Source: Novosphingobium sp. 9 (GTDB taxonomy: Bacteria > Pseudomonadota > Alphaproteobacteria > Sphingomonadales > Sphingomonadaceae). From it: a stretch of DNA of 64,000 nt. Made by a program: the position numbers and the translations under genes. Below, one piece after another: positions 14,797-23,395 of the stretch (position 1 is the stretch's first letter; each line of letters begins with the position of its first letter). The notes below the pieces were generated by a model. The model was given only the letters and a program-made list of their open reading frames with translations, did not search any database and was not told the origin of the DNA. The stretch spans positions 1,321,076 through 1,385,075 of the forward strand of contig NZ_CP022708.1 of NCBI RefSeq assembly GCF_025340265.1. Reading direction: 5' to 3'.

Positions 14797-15359
14797 GCGG
14801 CGTCCCGCTGCGCGTGGAGCGCGGCGCGGTGGCGGAGCTTGTGGGCGATCCACAGGCGCCAGCCGACAGCGGCGGCAAAGTAGCTCACGAAGGTCGCCAC
14901 CAGCGATTCGATCAGCAGCCCCAGCACGATGGCCGGCGCGGTGTCGGACCACAGCCAGCGCCACCACACGTCCACGCCCGCGCCCTCTTTCACCATCATC
15001 CGCACGGTATCGACATCGGCATGGAAGCCGAAGGCGTTGCCGATGGCAACGGCAACCGGGAGGATGATCAGCAGCGTCGTCAGCGGATTGGAGATGAACG
15101 TCACCGCTGCCGCGATCGGGATATTGGCGCGGAACGGCACGCACATCAGCGCCGAACCGACGATCTGCACGCCGGGGATCAGCGCGAAGATGCCCACGAA
15201 CATGCCCACCGCCACACCGCGCGGGACCGAGCGGCGGGTGAAGCGGAACAGCGCCGGGCGACGGGCCAGCGGCGCCGTGAAGCGATTGGCGGCAAGCTGC
15301 TCGTGCGTCGGCATCTGGCGGTGCGCCCATGCCATCAGGCGCTGCGACAGCGTGCTCAT
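14793..15359 (-). CDS. DUF2062 inner-membrane protein
   Basis: A 188-residue protein with the DUF2062 pattern: [21 protein letters not shown] and [20 protein letters not shown] in the first half, and two or three further membrane helices ([38 protein letters not shown]). Its molecular role is not established. The ATG overlaps the smpB stop (ATGA at 15356-15359), and its own stop overlaps the cckA TTG start. The three genes are therefore one translationally coupled unit. Confidence 0.88.
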   Translation of the reverse strand: MSTLSQRLMAWAHRQMPTHEQLAANRFTAPLARRPALFRFTRRSVPRGVAVGMFVGIFALIPGVQIVGSALMCVPFRANIPIAAAVTFISNPLTTLLIILPVAVAIGNAFGFHADVDTVRMMVKEGAGVDVWWRWLWSDTAPAIVLGLLIESLVATFVSYFAAAVGWRLWIAHKLRHRAALHAQRDAA

Positions 15360-15838
15360 CCGTGGTCGCGCATCAGGCGGCCCTGCTCGCGCTTCCAGTC
15401 ACGTTCCTTGATGGTATTGCGCTTGTCGGCAGCGTTCTTGCCCTTGGCCAGCGCCAGTTCGACCTTGGCCCGCCCGCGCGAGTTGAAATAGACCGAAAGC
15501 GGCACCAGCGTCATGCCCTTGCGCTCGACCGCGCCGTGCAGCTTGTCGATCTCGCGCTCGTGCAGCAGCAGCTTGCGCGGGCGCTTGGGAACATGGTTGA
15601 AGCGGTTGCCGTGGCTGAATTCGGGCACGTTGGCATTGACCAGCCACGCCTCGCCGCCGCGAATCTCGGCATAGGCCTCGGCAATCGAGCCTTCGCCGAA
15701 GCGCAGCGACTTCACTTCCGTTCCGGTCAGCGCGATGCCCGCCTCGAACACATCCTCGATGTGATACTCGAAACGCGCCCTGCGGTTTTCGGCGACGGTT
15801 TTCTTCTTGTCGAACGTGGAGTGCTGCGGTCTTGCCAT
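15356..15838 (-). CDS. smpB: SsrA-binding protein SmpB
   Basis: SmpB binds tmRNA and delivers it to stalled ribosomes for trans-translation. The 160-residue product has the OB-fold signature [20 protein letters not shown], then [20 protein letters not shown], and the basic C-terminal tail [20 protein letters not shown] that reads the empty mRNA channel. The start is the ATG of MARPQHSTF at 15838. The frame stays open further upstream without protein likeness. It heads the unit smpB, DUF2062, cckA. The tmRNA gene itself is not in the window. Confidence 0.95.
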   Translation of the reverse strand: MARPQHSTFDKKKTVAENRRARFEYHIEDVFEAGIALTGTEVKSLRFGEGSIAEAYAEIRGGEAWLVNANVPEFSHGNRFNHVPKRPRKLLLHEREIDKLHGAVERKGMTLVPLSVYFNSRGRAKVELALAKGKNAADKRNTIKERDWKREQGRLMRDHG

Positions 15839-16037
15839 GATTATGGCCCATGTAGGCGTTGACCGCCAAAAAGGAAATGGCGTGAATCGCGAGTTTCGCT
15901 GCTCCATCTGCGATAAGGCGTCGTTACGGACTGCAGCTTGTATTGTTGCCAATCTGTAAGTTGCAACCCAGCTCCCACAGTGTTTCAATGTCCCGCTCGA
16001 CTGGGGGCAGTCGATTGAAAGTACGGGGAATACGACA

Positions 16038-17984
16038 TTGACATTCACGCGAAAGGTCTCGCTTTTGGCGGCGATGACCGGGCTTGCCATGGCAACGATC
16101 GGTCACGCAGCGCCGCCAGCACCGCCACCACTGGCCGCCTACGGGAATCTTCCGGCTCTTTACGAGGTCGCGATCTCTCATTCTGCGAAGGCCATGGCCG
16201 GGATCATCCGTCAGGGCAATGTCAGCGTGCTGATGGTGCTGGACATGCAGCTCAAGCCGATCCTCTCGCAGAACCTGGGCGATCTGAAAGTGCGCGGGCT
16301 GGAGTTTGCAGGGGACGAGATCGTGCTGGTACACTACAGCACGACGGCCCGGCTCGAAGGTTTCACGACACCCAAGGCGGAAATCGGTGCTGCGCTTATC
16401 GTACCGCTGAACGGTGGCAAGCCGGATGTCACTTTCAACGGCAGCCGCGATTTCCAGAAACTGACGATGGGCACTTACGGCCTGCGCCAGATCGATGGAC
16501 GCTGGAAGGCCTATCTCGGCGCCATGTCGACCCACGATCGCGGCAACCAGGGGGATCTGAACACCAGCCCGGCACTGGCCGAGCTCGACCTTGCCACCAA
16601 CAAGGCGCGGCTCATCGCCTCTGCTGCGGTAGGCAATACCTCTCATGACTGGGTGCTGGACAGCGCGGGCAAAGTGACCGCCGAACTGACCCTCTACCAG
16701 AACAGCGGTTCGTGGAAAATCGCCAATCCGAAAGGGCAATTGCTGGCGCAAGGCACTTCCAGCACCGGCGATGTATCGCTGCTGAGCCTTGGCCGGGACG
16801 GCACGACGCTGATCTACTGGATCCGGGACGAGGACGGCGAAACGCACTTGATGGAAACGTCCTTGACCGGTGGCGCCGCTCCGAAAGAGCTGCTTCCCGA
16901 TGAAGCCATCGGCCAGGTGTATATCGACAGCGCCAGTTCGCGCCTGCTCGGCTATCTCAGACAAGGCGACAAACCGCAGCCTGTGTTTTTCGATCCTGCC
17001 CAGCAGGCAGCCATGAGCAAGATCTACCAGGCTTTCAACAAGTCCCATCTGGAGCTGATTGATTATACCCCCGACTTCCAGCACGCGATTGTCGAAACCA
17101 GCGGAACCGGCGATGCGGGAACCTACTATCTCGTCGATGTGCACAACCTAAAGGCCAGCCCGATCAGCAGTGAACGCCCGGCCATCGCTCCCGAACAGGT
17201 GGGTGCTGTTTCCGTCGTTGAATACAAGGCCGCAGACGGTCTGGCGATGGATGGCATTCTGACCCTGCCGCCGGGCCGTGAAGCGAAGAACCTGCCGGTC
17301 ATCCTGTTCCCGCACGGCGGGCCACATGCCGCCGACGAGGCTCAGTTCGACTGGTGGGCCCAGGCTTTCGCATCGCGAGGCTATGCCGTCTTCCAGCCCA
17401 ATTTCCGCGGGTCGACCGGACGCGGCGATGCCTTCCGCAATGCCGCCTACAACGAATGGGGACGCAAGATGCAGACCGACATCTCGGACGGTCTGGCAGA
17501 GCTAGCCAGGCGCGGTATCGTCGATCCCAAGCGCGCATGTATCATGGGCGGCAGCTACGGCGGTTATGCCGCGCTGGCCGGCGTCACGCTGCAACAGGGC
17601 CTATACAGATGTGCAGTAGCCGTCGCTCCCGTCTCCGATCTGTCGATGATGTATCGCTCGGAAGTCTACGCCAGTGCCGATGCGCCGATGTCATGGCGCT
17701 CGATGCGCAAGTTCCTGGGCGATCCTTCGACGTATGACGCCAATTCGCCGCGTCAGCAGGTCGCAAAGGCCGATGCGCCGATCCTGCTCGTTCATGGCAA
17801 GGACGATACGGTTGTCCCTTTCCAGCAATCGGAAGTGATGGCCAACGCATTGAGCCATGCGGGCAAGCCCTATGAAATGGTGGTTCTCAACCACGAAGAC
17901 CACTGGCTTTCCAACAGCGACACGCGGTTGCAGATGCTGACGGCGGCGACCGCTTTCGTCGAAAAGTACAACCCCGCGAATTGA
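16038..17984 (+). CDS. Secreted S9-family prolyl oligopeptidase-like peptidase
   Basis: A 648-residue serine hydrolase with a signal peptide ([18 protein letters not shown]). A beta-propeller occupies residues ~30-390, and an alpha/beta-hydrolase domain residues ~400-648. The nucleophile is Ser506 in GGSYGGYAA. The acid is in [13 protein letters not shown] (residues 589-590), and the histidine in NHEDHWLS (619 or 622). The [19 protein letters not shown] oxyanion region is typical of acylaminoacyl and dipeptidyl peptidases. It probably trims peptides in the periplasm. The TTG start at 16038 has GGGGAA seven bases upstream. It is transcribed away from smpB and converges on dapA. Confidence 0.88.
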   Translation: MTFTRKVSLLAAMTGLAMATIGHAAPPAPPPLAAYGNLPALYEVAISHSAKAMAGIIRQGNVSVLMVLDMQLKPILSQNLGDLKVRGLEFAGDEIVLVHYSTTARLEGFTTPKAEIGAALIVPLNGGKPDVTFNGSRDFQKLTMGTYGLRQIDGRWKAYLGAMSTHDRGNQGDLNTSPALAELDLATNKARLIASAAVGNTSHDWVLDSAGKVTAELTLYQNSGSWKIANPKGQLLAQGTSSTGDVSLLSLGRDGTTLIYWIRDEDGETHLMETSLTGGAAPKELLPDEAIGQVYIDSASSRLLGYLRQGDKPQPVFFDPAQQAAMSKIYQAFNKSHLELIDYTPDFQHAIVETSGTGDAGTYYLVDVHNLKASPISSERPAIAPEQVGAVSVVEYKAADGLAMDGILTLPPGREAKNLPVILFPHGGPHAADEAQFDWWAQAFASRGYAVFQPNFRGSTGRGDAFRNAAYNEWGRKMQTDISDGLAELARRGIVDPKRACIMGGSYGGYAALAGVTLQQGLYRCAVAVAPVSDLSMMYRSEVYASADAPMSWRSMRKFLGDPSTYDANSPRQQVAKADAPILLVHGKDDTVVPFQQSEVMANALSHAGKPYEMVVLNHEDHWLSNSDTRLQMLTAATAFVEKYNPAN

Positions 17985-17995
17985 ACGCGAGAATC

Positions 17996-18027
17996 CCCCT
18001 GGCTACAGCACGATGCCTGGCCAGGGG
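17996..18027. terminator. Hairpin between the S9 peptidase and dapA
   Basis: CCCCTGGC (17996-18003) pairs with GCCAGGGG (18020-18027) in the 59-bp gap between two convergent genes. There is no clear T-run, so it is a weak candidate for a shared terminator. Confidence 0.45.
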
Positions 18028-18043
18028 CAGGGATCGGCTGGAC

Positions 18044-18925
18044 TTACAGCAACCCGGCGTGGACCAACGCCTTGTCCACGGCATCGCGGGCGGTCTGGTT
18101 GCAGGGCACCAGCGGCAGGCGCAGCTCGTTCTGGATACCCTCGAACACCTTCGAGAGTGCATACTTGCACGGCCCCGGCGAGCTGTCCTCGAACATCGCG
18201 TAGTGCAGCGGATAGAGCAGGTCGTTGAGGCGACGCGCCTCTTCCAGATCGTTCGCCGCGCAGGCCGCCTGGAACTGCGCGCACAGCGCAGGCGCCACGT
18301 TCGCCGTCACCGAGATGCAGCCAACGCCCCCCGCCGCGTTGAACGGCAGCGCCAGCTCGTCGTCGCCGCACAGCTGGGTGAACTGCTTGGAAATGCCCAT
18401 GCGATGGTCGGTCACGCGCGACAGGTCGCCGCTGGCGTCCTTGATCGCAAGGATCTTGTCGGGGAAGCGGCGTGCCAGCTCGCACACCGTCTCGGGCTTG
18501 AGATCGGACACCGTGCGTCCCGGCACGTTGTAGAGGATCAGCGGCAGATCGACCGCTTCGGCAAGATAGGAGAAGTGCGCCAGCAGGCCTTCCTGGCTCG
18601 GCTTGTTGTAATAGGGCGCGACGACCAGCGCGGCGGCCGCGCCGCATTTCTTCGAGAACGTCATGTGCAGCACGGCATTCATCGTGTCGTTGCTGCCGCA
18701 GCCCGCGATCACCGGCACACGGCCCGCAGCCTGCTCGATGCAGACCTCGATCACGCGGTGGTGTTCGGCGTTCGACAGGGTGGAGCTTTCGCCGGTCGTG
18801 CCGCAGGGCACCAACGCCGACGATCCCGATTCGATCTGCCAGTCGACCAGCCGCCGGAAGGCCTGCTCATCGAACGCTCCGTCGCGAAACGGCGTGACAA
18901 GTGCGGGAATGGAGCCCGAGAACAT
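18044..18925 (-). CDS. dapA: 4-hydroxy-tetrahydrodipicolinate synthase
   Basis: DapA condenses pyruvate with aspartate semialdehyde, the first step of the lysine and diaminopimelate branch. The 293-residue TIM-barrel shows the GTTGESSTL phosphate-side motif, Tyr132 in LYNVPGRT and the Schiff-base Lys162 in AIKDASGD, at positions expected for the family. The ATG at 18925 has AGAGG upstream. It is divergent from the lytic transglycosylase gene, so both diaminopimelate supply and peptidoglycan turnover start from one intergenic region. Confidence 0.96.
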   Translation of the reverse strand: MFSGSIPALVTPFRDGAFDEQAFRRLVDWQIESGSSALVPCGTTGESSTLSNAEHHRVIEVCIEQAAGRVPVIAGCGSNDTMNAVLHMTFSKKCGAAAALVVAPYYNKPSQEGLLAHFSYLAEAVDLPLILYNVPGRTVSDLKPETVCELARRFPDKILAIKDASGDLSRVTDHRMGISKQFTQLCGDDELALPFNAAGGVGCISVTANVAPALCAQFQAACAANDLEEARRLNDLLYPLHYAMFEDSSPGPCKYALSKVFEGIQNELRLPLVPCNQTARDAVDKALVHAGLL

Positions 18926-19080
18926 GGACTTTACCTCTGCTGACGTTCAGATGTTCAATTCGACGTGACACCAACAAGGGGCAAGGAGCCCCCGCGCCGG
19001 ACCACGGTTCAGCGCCTGATAAGGAGCCTTTTCCCAAAATGTCCAGCGTGCTGCGCATCACAAAAGGGACGAGGAAGCAG

Positions 19081-21336
19081 ATGACGGGCATTTCTTCGGC
19101 AAGAATCGCAATGTTTTCCGCGCTGATGGCGGCAGGATCGTGCGCTGCGCTGGTCGCGACTTCGGCGCAGGCCCAGAGTGCCTACCCGTCGGGCAGTGCG
19201 ACCGGGCAGCCGACCAGCCTGCTGCCGGGCGCCTATCCCAGCCAGACGACACAGCGCACCGCGAACGGCACGCCGATCGTCTCGCAGCCGGTGGTCGAAG
19301 GGCAAACCGCGACCTATCCGGCATCGACCTATCCGGCGCCGACGACCTATCCCTCCTCCACCTATCCGGCACAAACCTACCAGCCCGCGCCCAGCGCCTA
19401 CCCCGCCAGCAGCTATCCTGCCCCGACCAGCGGCGGCGCACCGGTGATGGCGGCCTCGGACTGGGATGCGGCGCGTGCGCAGGCGGCGCAGGACCATGAT
19501 CTGTCCGCGCACCAGTCGGTCGACCGCTGGCGCCAGCTGACCTCCAGCCCGAACATGGGCTTTGCCGCCTATGCCGGGTTCCTCATCAGCTATCCCGGCT
19601 ATCCCTTCGAGGAACGGCTGCGGACCTATGCCGAGAACGCGCTGAACACCGAACAGCCCAGCGCGCAGTCGCTGGTCAGCCTGTTCGACCGTTTCCCGCC
19701 GCTCACCAGCAAGGCCGCCGGGCGCTATGCCGTGGCGCTGACGCTGATGAACCGCTCGGACGCGCGCCAGAAGGCCGTCGATGCATGGCGGCAGGGCTCG
19801 CTGCTGCCTGCCGACGAGGCGATGATCCTCCAGCGCTGGGGATCGGCGCTGACGCAGGCCGATCATGACGAGCGTATGAACCAGCTGCTGTGGCAGGGGC
19901 AGACCGATCAGGCCTCGCGCGAGATCGCCTATACCTCGCCCGCCAAGCGCAACCTGTTCATGGAGCGGCTGTCGATCGTGCAGGGCTCCTCGCCCGGCAC
20001 GCTGGGCCTGCAACTGGGCGGCGATCCGATGCGCGACGGCGGCTATGTCTATGCCCGCGCCGTGCAGGCGCGCAAGCAGGGCAATATCGCGGGCGAGATT
20101 TCGCTGCTCGCCAACCGCCCGCAGCTCTCCGCGCCGGTCGCCGAGCCGGACCAGTGGGTCCACGAGCTGCTGATCGCCGCCAAGGGCGCCGACGATTCGA
20201 GCGCGGTGCGCATCGCCGCCTCGATCGACGACGGCTTCGCGCCCGGCACCGATGTTTCCCGGCAATCGTTCAAGGTGCGTGACGACTACACCTCGCTGAT
20301 GTGGCTGGGCGGCACCAAGGCGCTGTGGAACCTCAATGATCCGCGCCGGGCCGCGCCGCTGTTCTATCGCTATGGCGCCGCGGCACAAACACCGGGCACG
20401 CGCTCCAAGGGGTTCTACTGGGCCGGACGCGCCGCCGCGCAGGGTGGCGACAGCTCCGGCGCAATGCGCTATTTCGAGATGGCCGCGCGCTATCCCGAAT
20501 ACTTCTACGGCCAGCTTTCGCTCGAACGGATGGGGCGCTCGATGCCCAATCTCGCCACCGTCTCGCACGCCAGCCCCAGCGATGCCGAGCGCCGCGCGTT
20601 CTATGCCAAGCCGATCACCGCCGCCGTGCGCGACGTCGCCCGCGATGGCGACTGGCAGACGACGGTGCGGTTCTTCCGCGAGATCTCGAACCAGGCGCAG
20701 GACGAGGATGACTACTCGCTGGTTGCCGACCTTGCCCGCCAGACCGGACGGCGCGACCTTGCGGTAATCATGGGCCAGTCGGCGCATACCGAAGGGCTCG
20801 GCAGCTTCGGGCGGATCGCCTATCCGCAGATCCCGGTGCCGCAGGGCGCCAACTGGACGATGGACCATGCGCTGATCCGGCAGGAGAGCCAGTTCGCGCA
20901 GAACGCGCTCAGCCATGCGGGCGCGCGCGGGCTGATGCAGCTGATGCCCACCACTGCGCGCGAGCAGGCGGGCAAGCTCGGCCTCAGCTACGATCAGGGC
21001 CGTCTGGTCTCCGATGCGCAGTACAACATCCAACTGGGCGATGCCTATTTCGGGCGCCTGATGGACTATTTCGGCGGCTCCACTCCGCTTGCCGTCGCCG
21101 CCTACAATGCGGGCGCTGGCAATGTGAACAAGTGGCTGCGCGCGAACGGCGATCCGCGCACCGGGTCGGTCGACTGGATCGACTGGATCGAGAAGATTCC
21201 GATCTCGGAAACCCGCAACTACGTCCAGCGGGTGATGGAAAACGCGATCGACTACGACAACATCTACCCCGATCGCGCCGAGTATCGCGGCAGCAACCCG
21301 CTCAGCCACGCCATCGGCAAGCGCTCGCCGGGGTAA
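19081..21336 (+). CDS. Soluble lytic murein transglycosylase (Slt family)
   Basis: A periplasmic enzyme of ~751 residues that cleaves peptidoglycan glycan strands. The ATG at 19081 has GAGGA five bases upstream and opens a signal peptide (IAMFSALMAAGSCAALVATSAQA). The frame is open to 18901, with another ATG at 19039, but codons there are rare ones. Residues ~30-115 are a linker rich in repeated TYP/AYP units. A long helical repeat superhelix follows, then the C-terminal catalytic domain with Glu602 in IRQESQF, GARGLMQLMPTTAREQAG and VAAYNAGAGNVNKWL. The YP-rich linker is unusual for the family. greB lies 86 bp downstream past a hairpin. Confidence 0.92.
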   Translation: MTGISSARIAMFSALMAAGSCAALVATSAQAQSAYPSGSATGQPTSLLPGAYPSQTTQRTANGTPIVSQPVVEGQTATYPASTYPAPTTYPSSTYPAQTYQPAPSAYPASSYPAPTSGGAPVMAASDWDAARAQAAQDHDLSAHQSVDRWRQLTSSPNMGFAAYAGFLISYPGYPFEERLRTYAENALNTEQPSAQSLVSLFDRFPPLTSKAAGRYAVALTLMNRSDARQKAVDAWRQGSLLPADEAMILQRWGSALTQADHDERMNQLLWQGQTDQASREIAYTSPAKRNLFMERLSIVQGSSPGTLGLQLGGDPMRDGGYVYARAVQARKQGNIAGEISLLANRPQLSAPVAEPDQWVHELLIAAKGADDSSAVRIAASIDDGFAPGTDVSRQSFKVRDDYTSLMWLGGTKALWNLNDPRRAAPLFYRYGAAAQTPGTRSKGFYWAGRAAAQGGDSSGAMRYFEMAARYPEYFYGQLSLERMGRSMPNLATVSHASPSDAERRAFYAKPITAAVRDVARDGDWQTTVRFFREISNQAQDEDDYSLVADLARQTGRRDLAVIMGQSAHTEGLGSFGRIAYPQIPVPQGANWTMDHALIRQESQFAQNALSHAGARGLMQLMPTTAREQAGKLGLSYDQGRLVSDAQYNIQLGDAYFGRLMDYFGGSTPLAVAAYNAGAGNVNKWLRANGDPRTGSVDWIDWIEKIPISETRNYVQRVMENAIDYDNIYPDRAEYRGSNPLSHAIGKRSPG
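19310..19432 (+). repeat. Short imperfect tandem repeats in the transglycosylase linker
   Basis: Repeats of roughly ACCTATCCGGC occur about every 15-20 bp and encode Tyr-Pro units (TYPASTYPAPTTYP and onwards). They lie inside the coding region after the signal peptide. Repeat number may vary between strains. Confidence 0.7.
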
Positions 21337-21362
21337 GAAGGCCCGGACAAGCGGGATACGGA

Positions 21363-21392
21363 CAGGGGAAGCACGCCCATCGGCTTCCCCTG
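21363..21392 (+). terminator. Hairpin between the transglycosylase gene and greB
   Basis: A perfect 10-bp stem CAGGGGAAGC / GCTTCCCCTG with a 10-base loop sits 26 bp after the transglycosylase stop. No long T-run follows, so termination may be partial. Confidence 0.55.
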
Positions 21393-21422
21393 CCACCGCT
21401 TTCCTGCCATGAGCGCCGCCGC

Positions 21423-21926
21423 ATGAGCCTGCCTTCCAAACCCGCCGGACCGCCGATCACCCCTGCCGGCATGGCCGCGCTGCGCGCGCGCTACGACCAC
21501 CTGCTGGGCACCGAGCGCCCCGCCATCGTCGAGATCGTCTCGTGGGCGGCGGGCAACGGCGACCGGTCGGAAAACGGCGACTACCTCTATGGCCGCAAGC
21601 GCATGCGCGAGATCGACCGCGAGCTTGCCCACCTCGCGCGCCGCATGAAGGCGCTGCGCGTGGTCGATCCGTCGCACCAGACCGAGCGCGGCAAGGTATT
21701 CTTCGGCGCCACCGTGGAATTGGCCGACGAGGACGACGAGCGCATGACCCTGACCATCGTCGGCGATGACGAGCAGGACGCCTCTGCCGGGCGGATCGGC
21801 TGGAGCGCACCGATCACCCGCGCCCTGCGCGGCGCGTCCGTGGGCGACCTGCGGATCGTGCGACTGCCTTCCGGCGAGAAGGAATGGGAAGTGATCACAA
21901 TCGCTTACCCGCCCCTCCCGGCCTAA
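21423..21926 (+). CDS. greB: Transcription elongation factor GreB
   Basis: GreB enters the RNA polymerase secondary channel and stimulates cleavage of backtracked transcripts. The 167-residue protein has the N-terminal coiled coil with the acidic tip (GNGDRSENGDYLYGRKRMRE) and the FKBP-like C-terminal domain ending in GWSAPITRALRGASVGD. GreB is chosen over GreA because of the YLYGRKRMREIDRE stretch. The start is the ATG at 21423; the longer open frame upstream is a shadow of the transglycosylase gene. Confidence 0.93.
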   Translation: MSLPSKPAGPPITPAGMAALRARYDHLLGTERPAIVEIVSWAAGNGDRSENGDYLYGRKRMREIDRELAHLARRMKALRVVDPSHQTERGKVFFGATVELADEDDERMTLTIVGDDEQDASAGRIGWSAPITRALRGASVGDLRIVRLPSGEKEWEVITIAYPPLPA

Positions 21927-21985
21927 TTCCCCATCCAGTCGTTAAGTAAAAAATCGCAAAAATCAGCCCCTTGCCTAGAGACTTG

Positions 21986-21993
21986 TTAACCAT
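21986..21993 (+). promoter_or_regulatory. CtrA half-site candidate upstream of the diguanylate cyclase
   Basis: TTAACCAT matches the half-motif described for the cell-cycle regulator CtrA. Further TTAA tetramers lie near 21942 and 22014. An eight-base match alone is weak evidence. Confidence 0.35.
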
Positions 21994-22017
21994 AATCCCT
22001 TAGAGGCATTGCGTTAA

Positions 22018-22161
22018 GGGGTTGATCGACATTCAGAAGATGACGAGCCGAAAAGGGTGATTTTCCGAGACCCGGAGCGCAGCGTACTTCCTGTACGTGA
22101 GCACCGGAAGCTTGGAAAATCGCCATTTGCAGGCCGTCAGGGCTGAATGTCGGTCAACCCC
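22018..22161 (+). promoter_or_regulatory. 144-nt long stem-loop in the leader of the diguanylate cyclase gene
   Basis: The outer arms GGGGTTGATCGACATTCAG (22018-22036) and CTGAATGTCGGTCAACCCC (22143-22161) pair over 19 bp with one wobble-type mismatch. Inside, 22056-22069 (GGTGATTTTCCGAG) pairs with 22111-22124 (CTTGGAAAATCGCC). At the centre GTAC-TTCCT-GTAC (22084-22096) forms a small hairpin. Nested pairing at three levels indicates a structured RNA leader or small RNA. It ends 28 bp before the cyclase ATG. It does not show the known c-di-GMP riboswitch core as far as I can tell. Confidence 0.7.
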
Positions 22162-22189
22162 AGGGACACAGTGGGGTGACGCAGGCAGC

Positions 22190-23365
22190 ATGGCGACAAC
22201 GGTGAATCTGGGACTGCTTTATGCAGGACTGTTCGCGTCGCTTTCGTTGCTTTGCCTGTGCGTGTTCCTCTCGATCCGGGGCCAGCGCGCAATCGCATGG
22301 CTGGCAGGCGCCCTGCTCTGCGCCGCGCTGGAGACCTGCACTCTGGTATTTTCCCATGGCACCGGGTTCGAACAGATCGGCGGGATCTGCGCCCTTCCCG
22401 CCGCCTACCTGTGTTTCGCGCAGGCCGTACGCCTCGCGACCGGCGGCGCGGACTGGGACCGGAAGCTGGCAGGGGTGGTGGCCGGGCTCACCGCCATGAC
22501 GCTGGCGCTTCAGGGCAGCGCTGTCCCCTTCGTGGTGCAGGCGATCCCGTTTCAGGTCGGCTGCGCGCTGGCGCTGTTCGATGCCGGAGCGCGGCTCTGG
22601 CGACGGCCCGACAGGCACCTGAGCGACGCGATCCTGTCCGTCATCGTCGCCTCGCTGGCGGCGATCTTCATAACGCGCATCGTGCTGTTTCCCTTCATCT
22701 TTCCGCACGGAGCAGACTATTTCGCGGTCAAGAGCGCGAAAGTCGAACGGATGCTGATGCTGCTCGTCGGCACGCTCACCCCACCCTGCGTGTTCCTGCT
22801 GCTCGCCCGCATCATCGGCGGCCAGTTGAGCGAATATCGCCGCCGGGCCGAGCGCGACGGCCTGACCGGGCTCTACAACCGCGAGACCTTCGAGCGCCTC
22901 GCCGCCGCAAGGCGCGGCACCGCAGGCTGCATCGTGATCTGCGACATCGACCGCTTCAAGGCGGTGAACGACCGCTTCGGCCATCTTGCCGGTGATGGCG
23001 TGATCCGCAGCTTTGCCACCTTGCTGGCAGCCGGCACGATGCCCGCAGCGCGCATCGGCGGCGAAGAGTTTGCCCTACTGCTTCCGGGCGTCCCGCTCGC
23101 CGAAGCCAGGGCGATCTGCGACCGCCTGCGCATGGACTTTGCGCAGAGCAACCATTCCGAACTGCCCGGCGATCAACGCGTCACCGCCAGCTTCGGGCTT
23201 GCCGCCTACGCGGGAGCCGAACCGCTCGACATCGCCTGGCGTCAGGCAGACTCGGCCCTCTATCGGGCCAAGCGCTTCGGTCGCAACCGGGTGTGTCTGG
23301 CAGGAGAGGCGCCGATACCCCACAGTGCGGCCCTGTACACAGCAGACGGCAGCGGCGCAGCCTGA
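22190..23365 (+). CDS. Membrane-anchored diguanylate cyclase (GGDEF)
   Basis: A 391-residue protein with about six predicted membrane helices in residues ~5-205 (first: LGLLYAGLFASLSLLCLCVF), followed by a GGDEF domain. The active-site motif is GGEEF at residues 290-294, and DIDRFKAVNDRFGH is the conserved nucleotide/metal segment. It should make cyclic di-GMP at the inner membrane, with the membrane part as sensor. The position five residues before GGEEF where an inhibitory RxxD site would lie reads AGTM, so product inhibition at that site is probably absent. The ATG at 22190 follows the structured leader. It converges on glpK. Confidence 0.9.
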   Translation: MATTVNLGLLYAGLFASLSLLCLCVFLSIRGQRAIAWLAGALLCAALETCTLVFSHGTGFEQIGGICALPAAYLCFAQAVRLATGGADWDRKLAGVVAGLTAMTLALQGSAVPFVVQAIPFQVGCALALFDAGARLWRRPDRHLSDAILSVIVASLAAIFITRIVLFPFIFPHGADYFAVKSAKVERMLMLLVGTLTPPCVFLLLARIIGGQLSEYRRRAERDGLTGLYNRETFERLAAARRGTAGCIVICDIDRFKAVNDRFGHLAGDGVIRSFATLLAAGTMPAARIGGEEFALLLPGVPLAEARAICDRLRMDFAQSNHSELPGDQRVTASFGLAAYAGAEPLDIAWRQADSALYRAKRFGRNRVCLAGEAPIPHSAALYTADGSGAA

Positions 23366-23395
23366 CGCCGCAGCCGCCGTCGTCAGACGTGGTCG

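Noticed and set aside
13153..14883. A 576-codon plus-strand frame opposite cckA
   Set aside because: It is antisense to a well-recognised histidine kinase and has no protein-family signature or start signal.
14797..15330. N-terminal extension of CckA by 178 residues
   Set aside because: The extension is the DUF2062 gene read in another frame; the overlap with that gene and SmpB rules it out.
19009..21396. A 795-codon minus-strand frame opposite the lytic transglycosylase
   Set aside because: It is antisense shadow with low-complexity Arg/Ala/Gly sequence.
22018..22161. Known GEMM-type c-di-GMP riboswitch
   Set aside because: The typical GGNCACGCA... core and tetraloop receptor are not visible; only the genomic position invites the idea.
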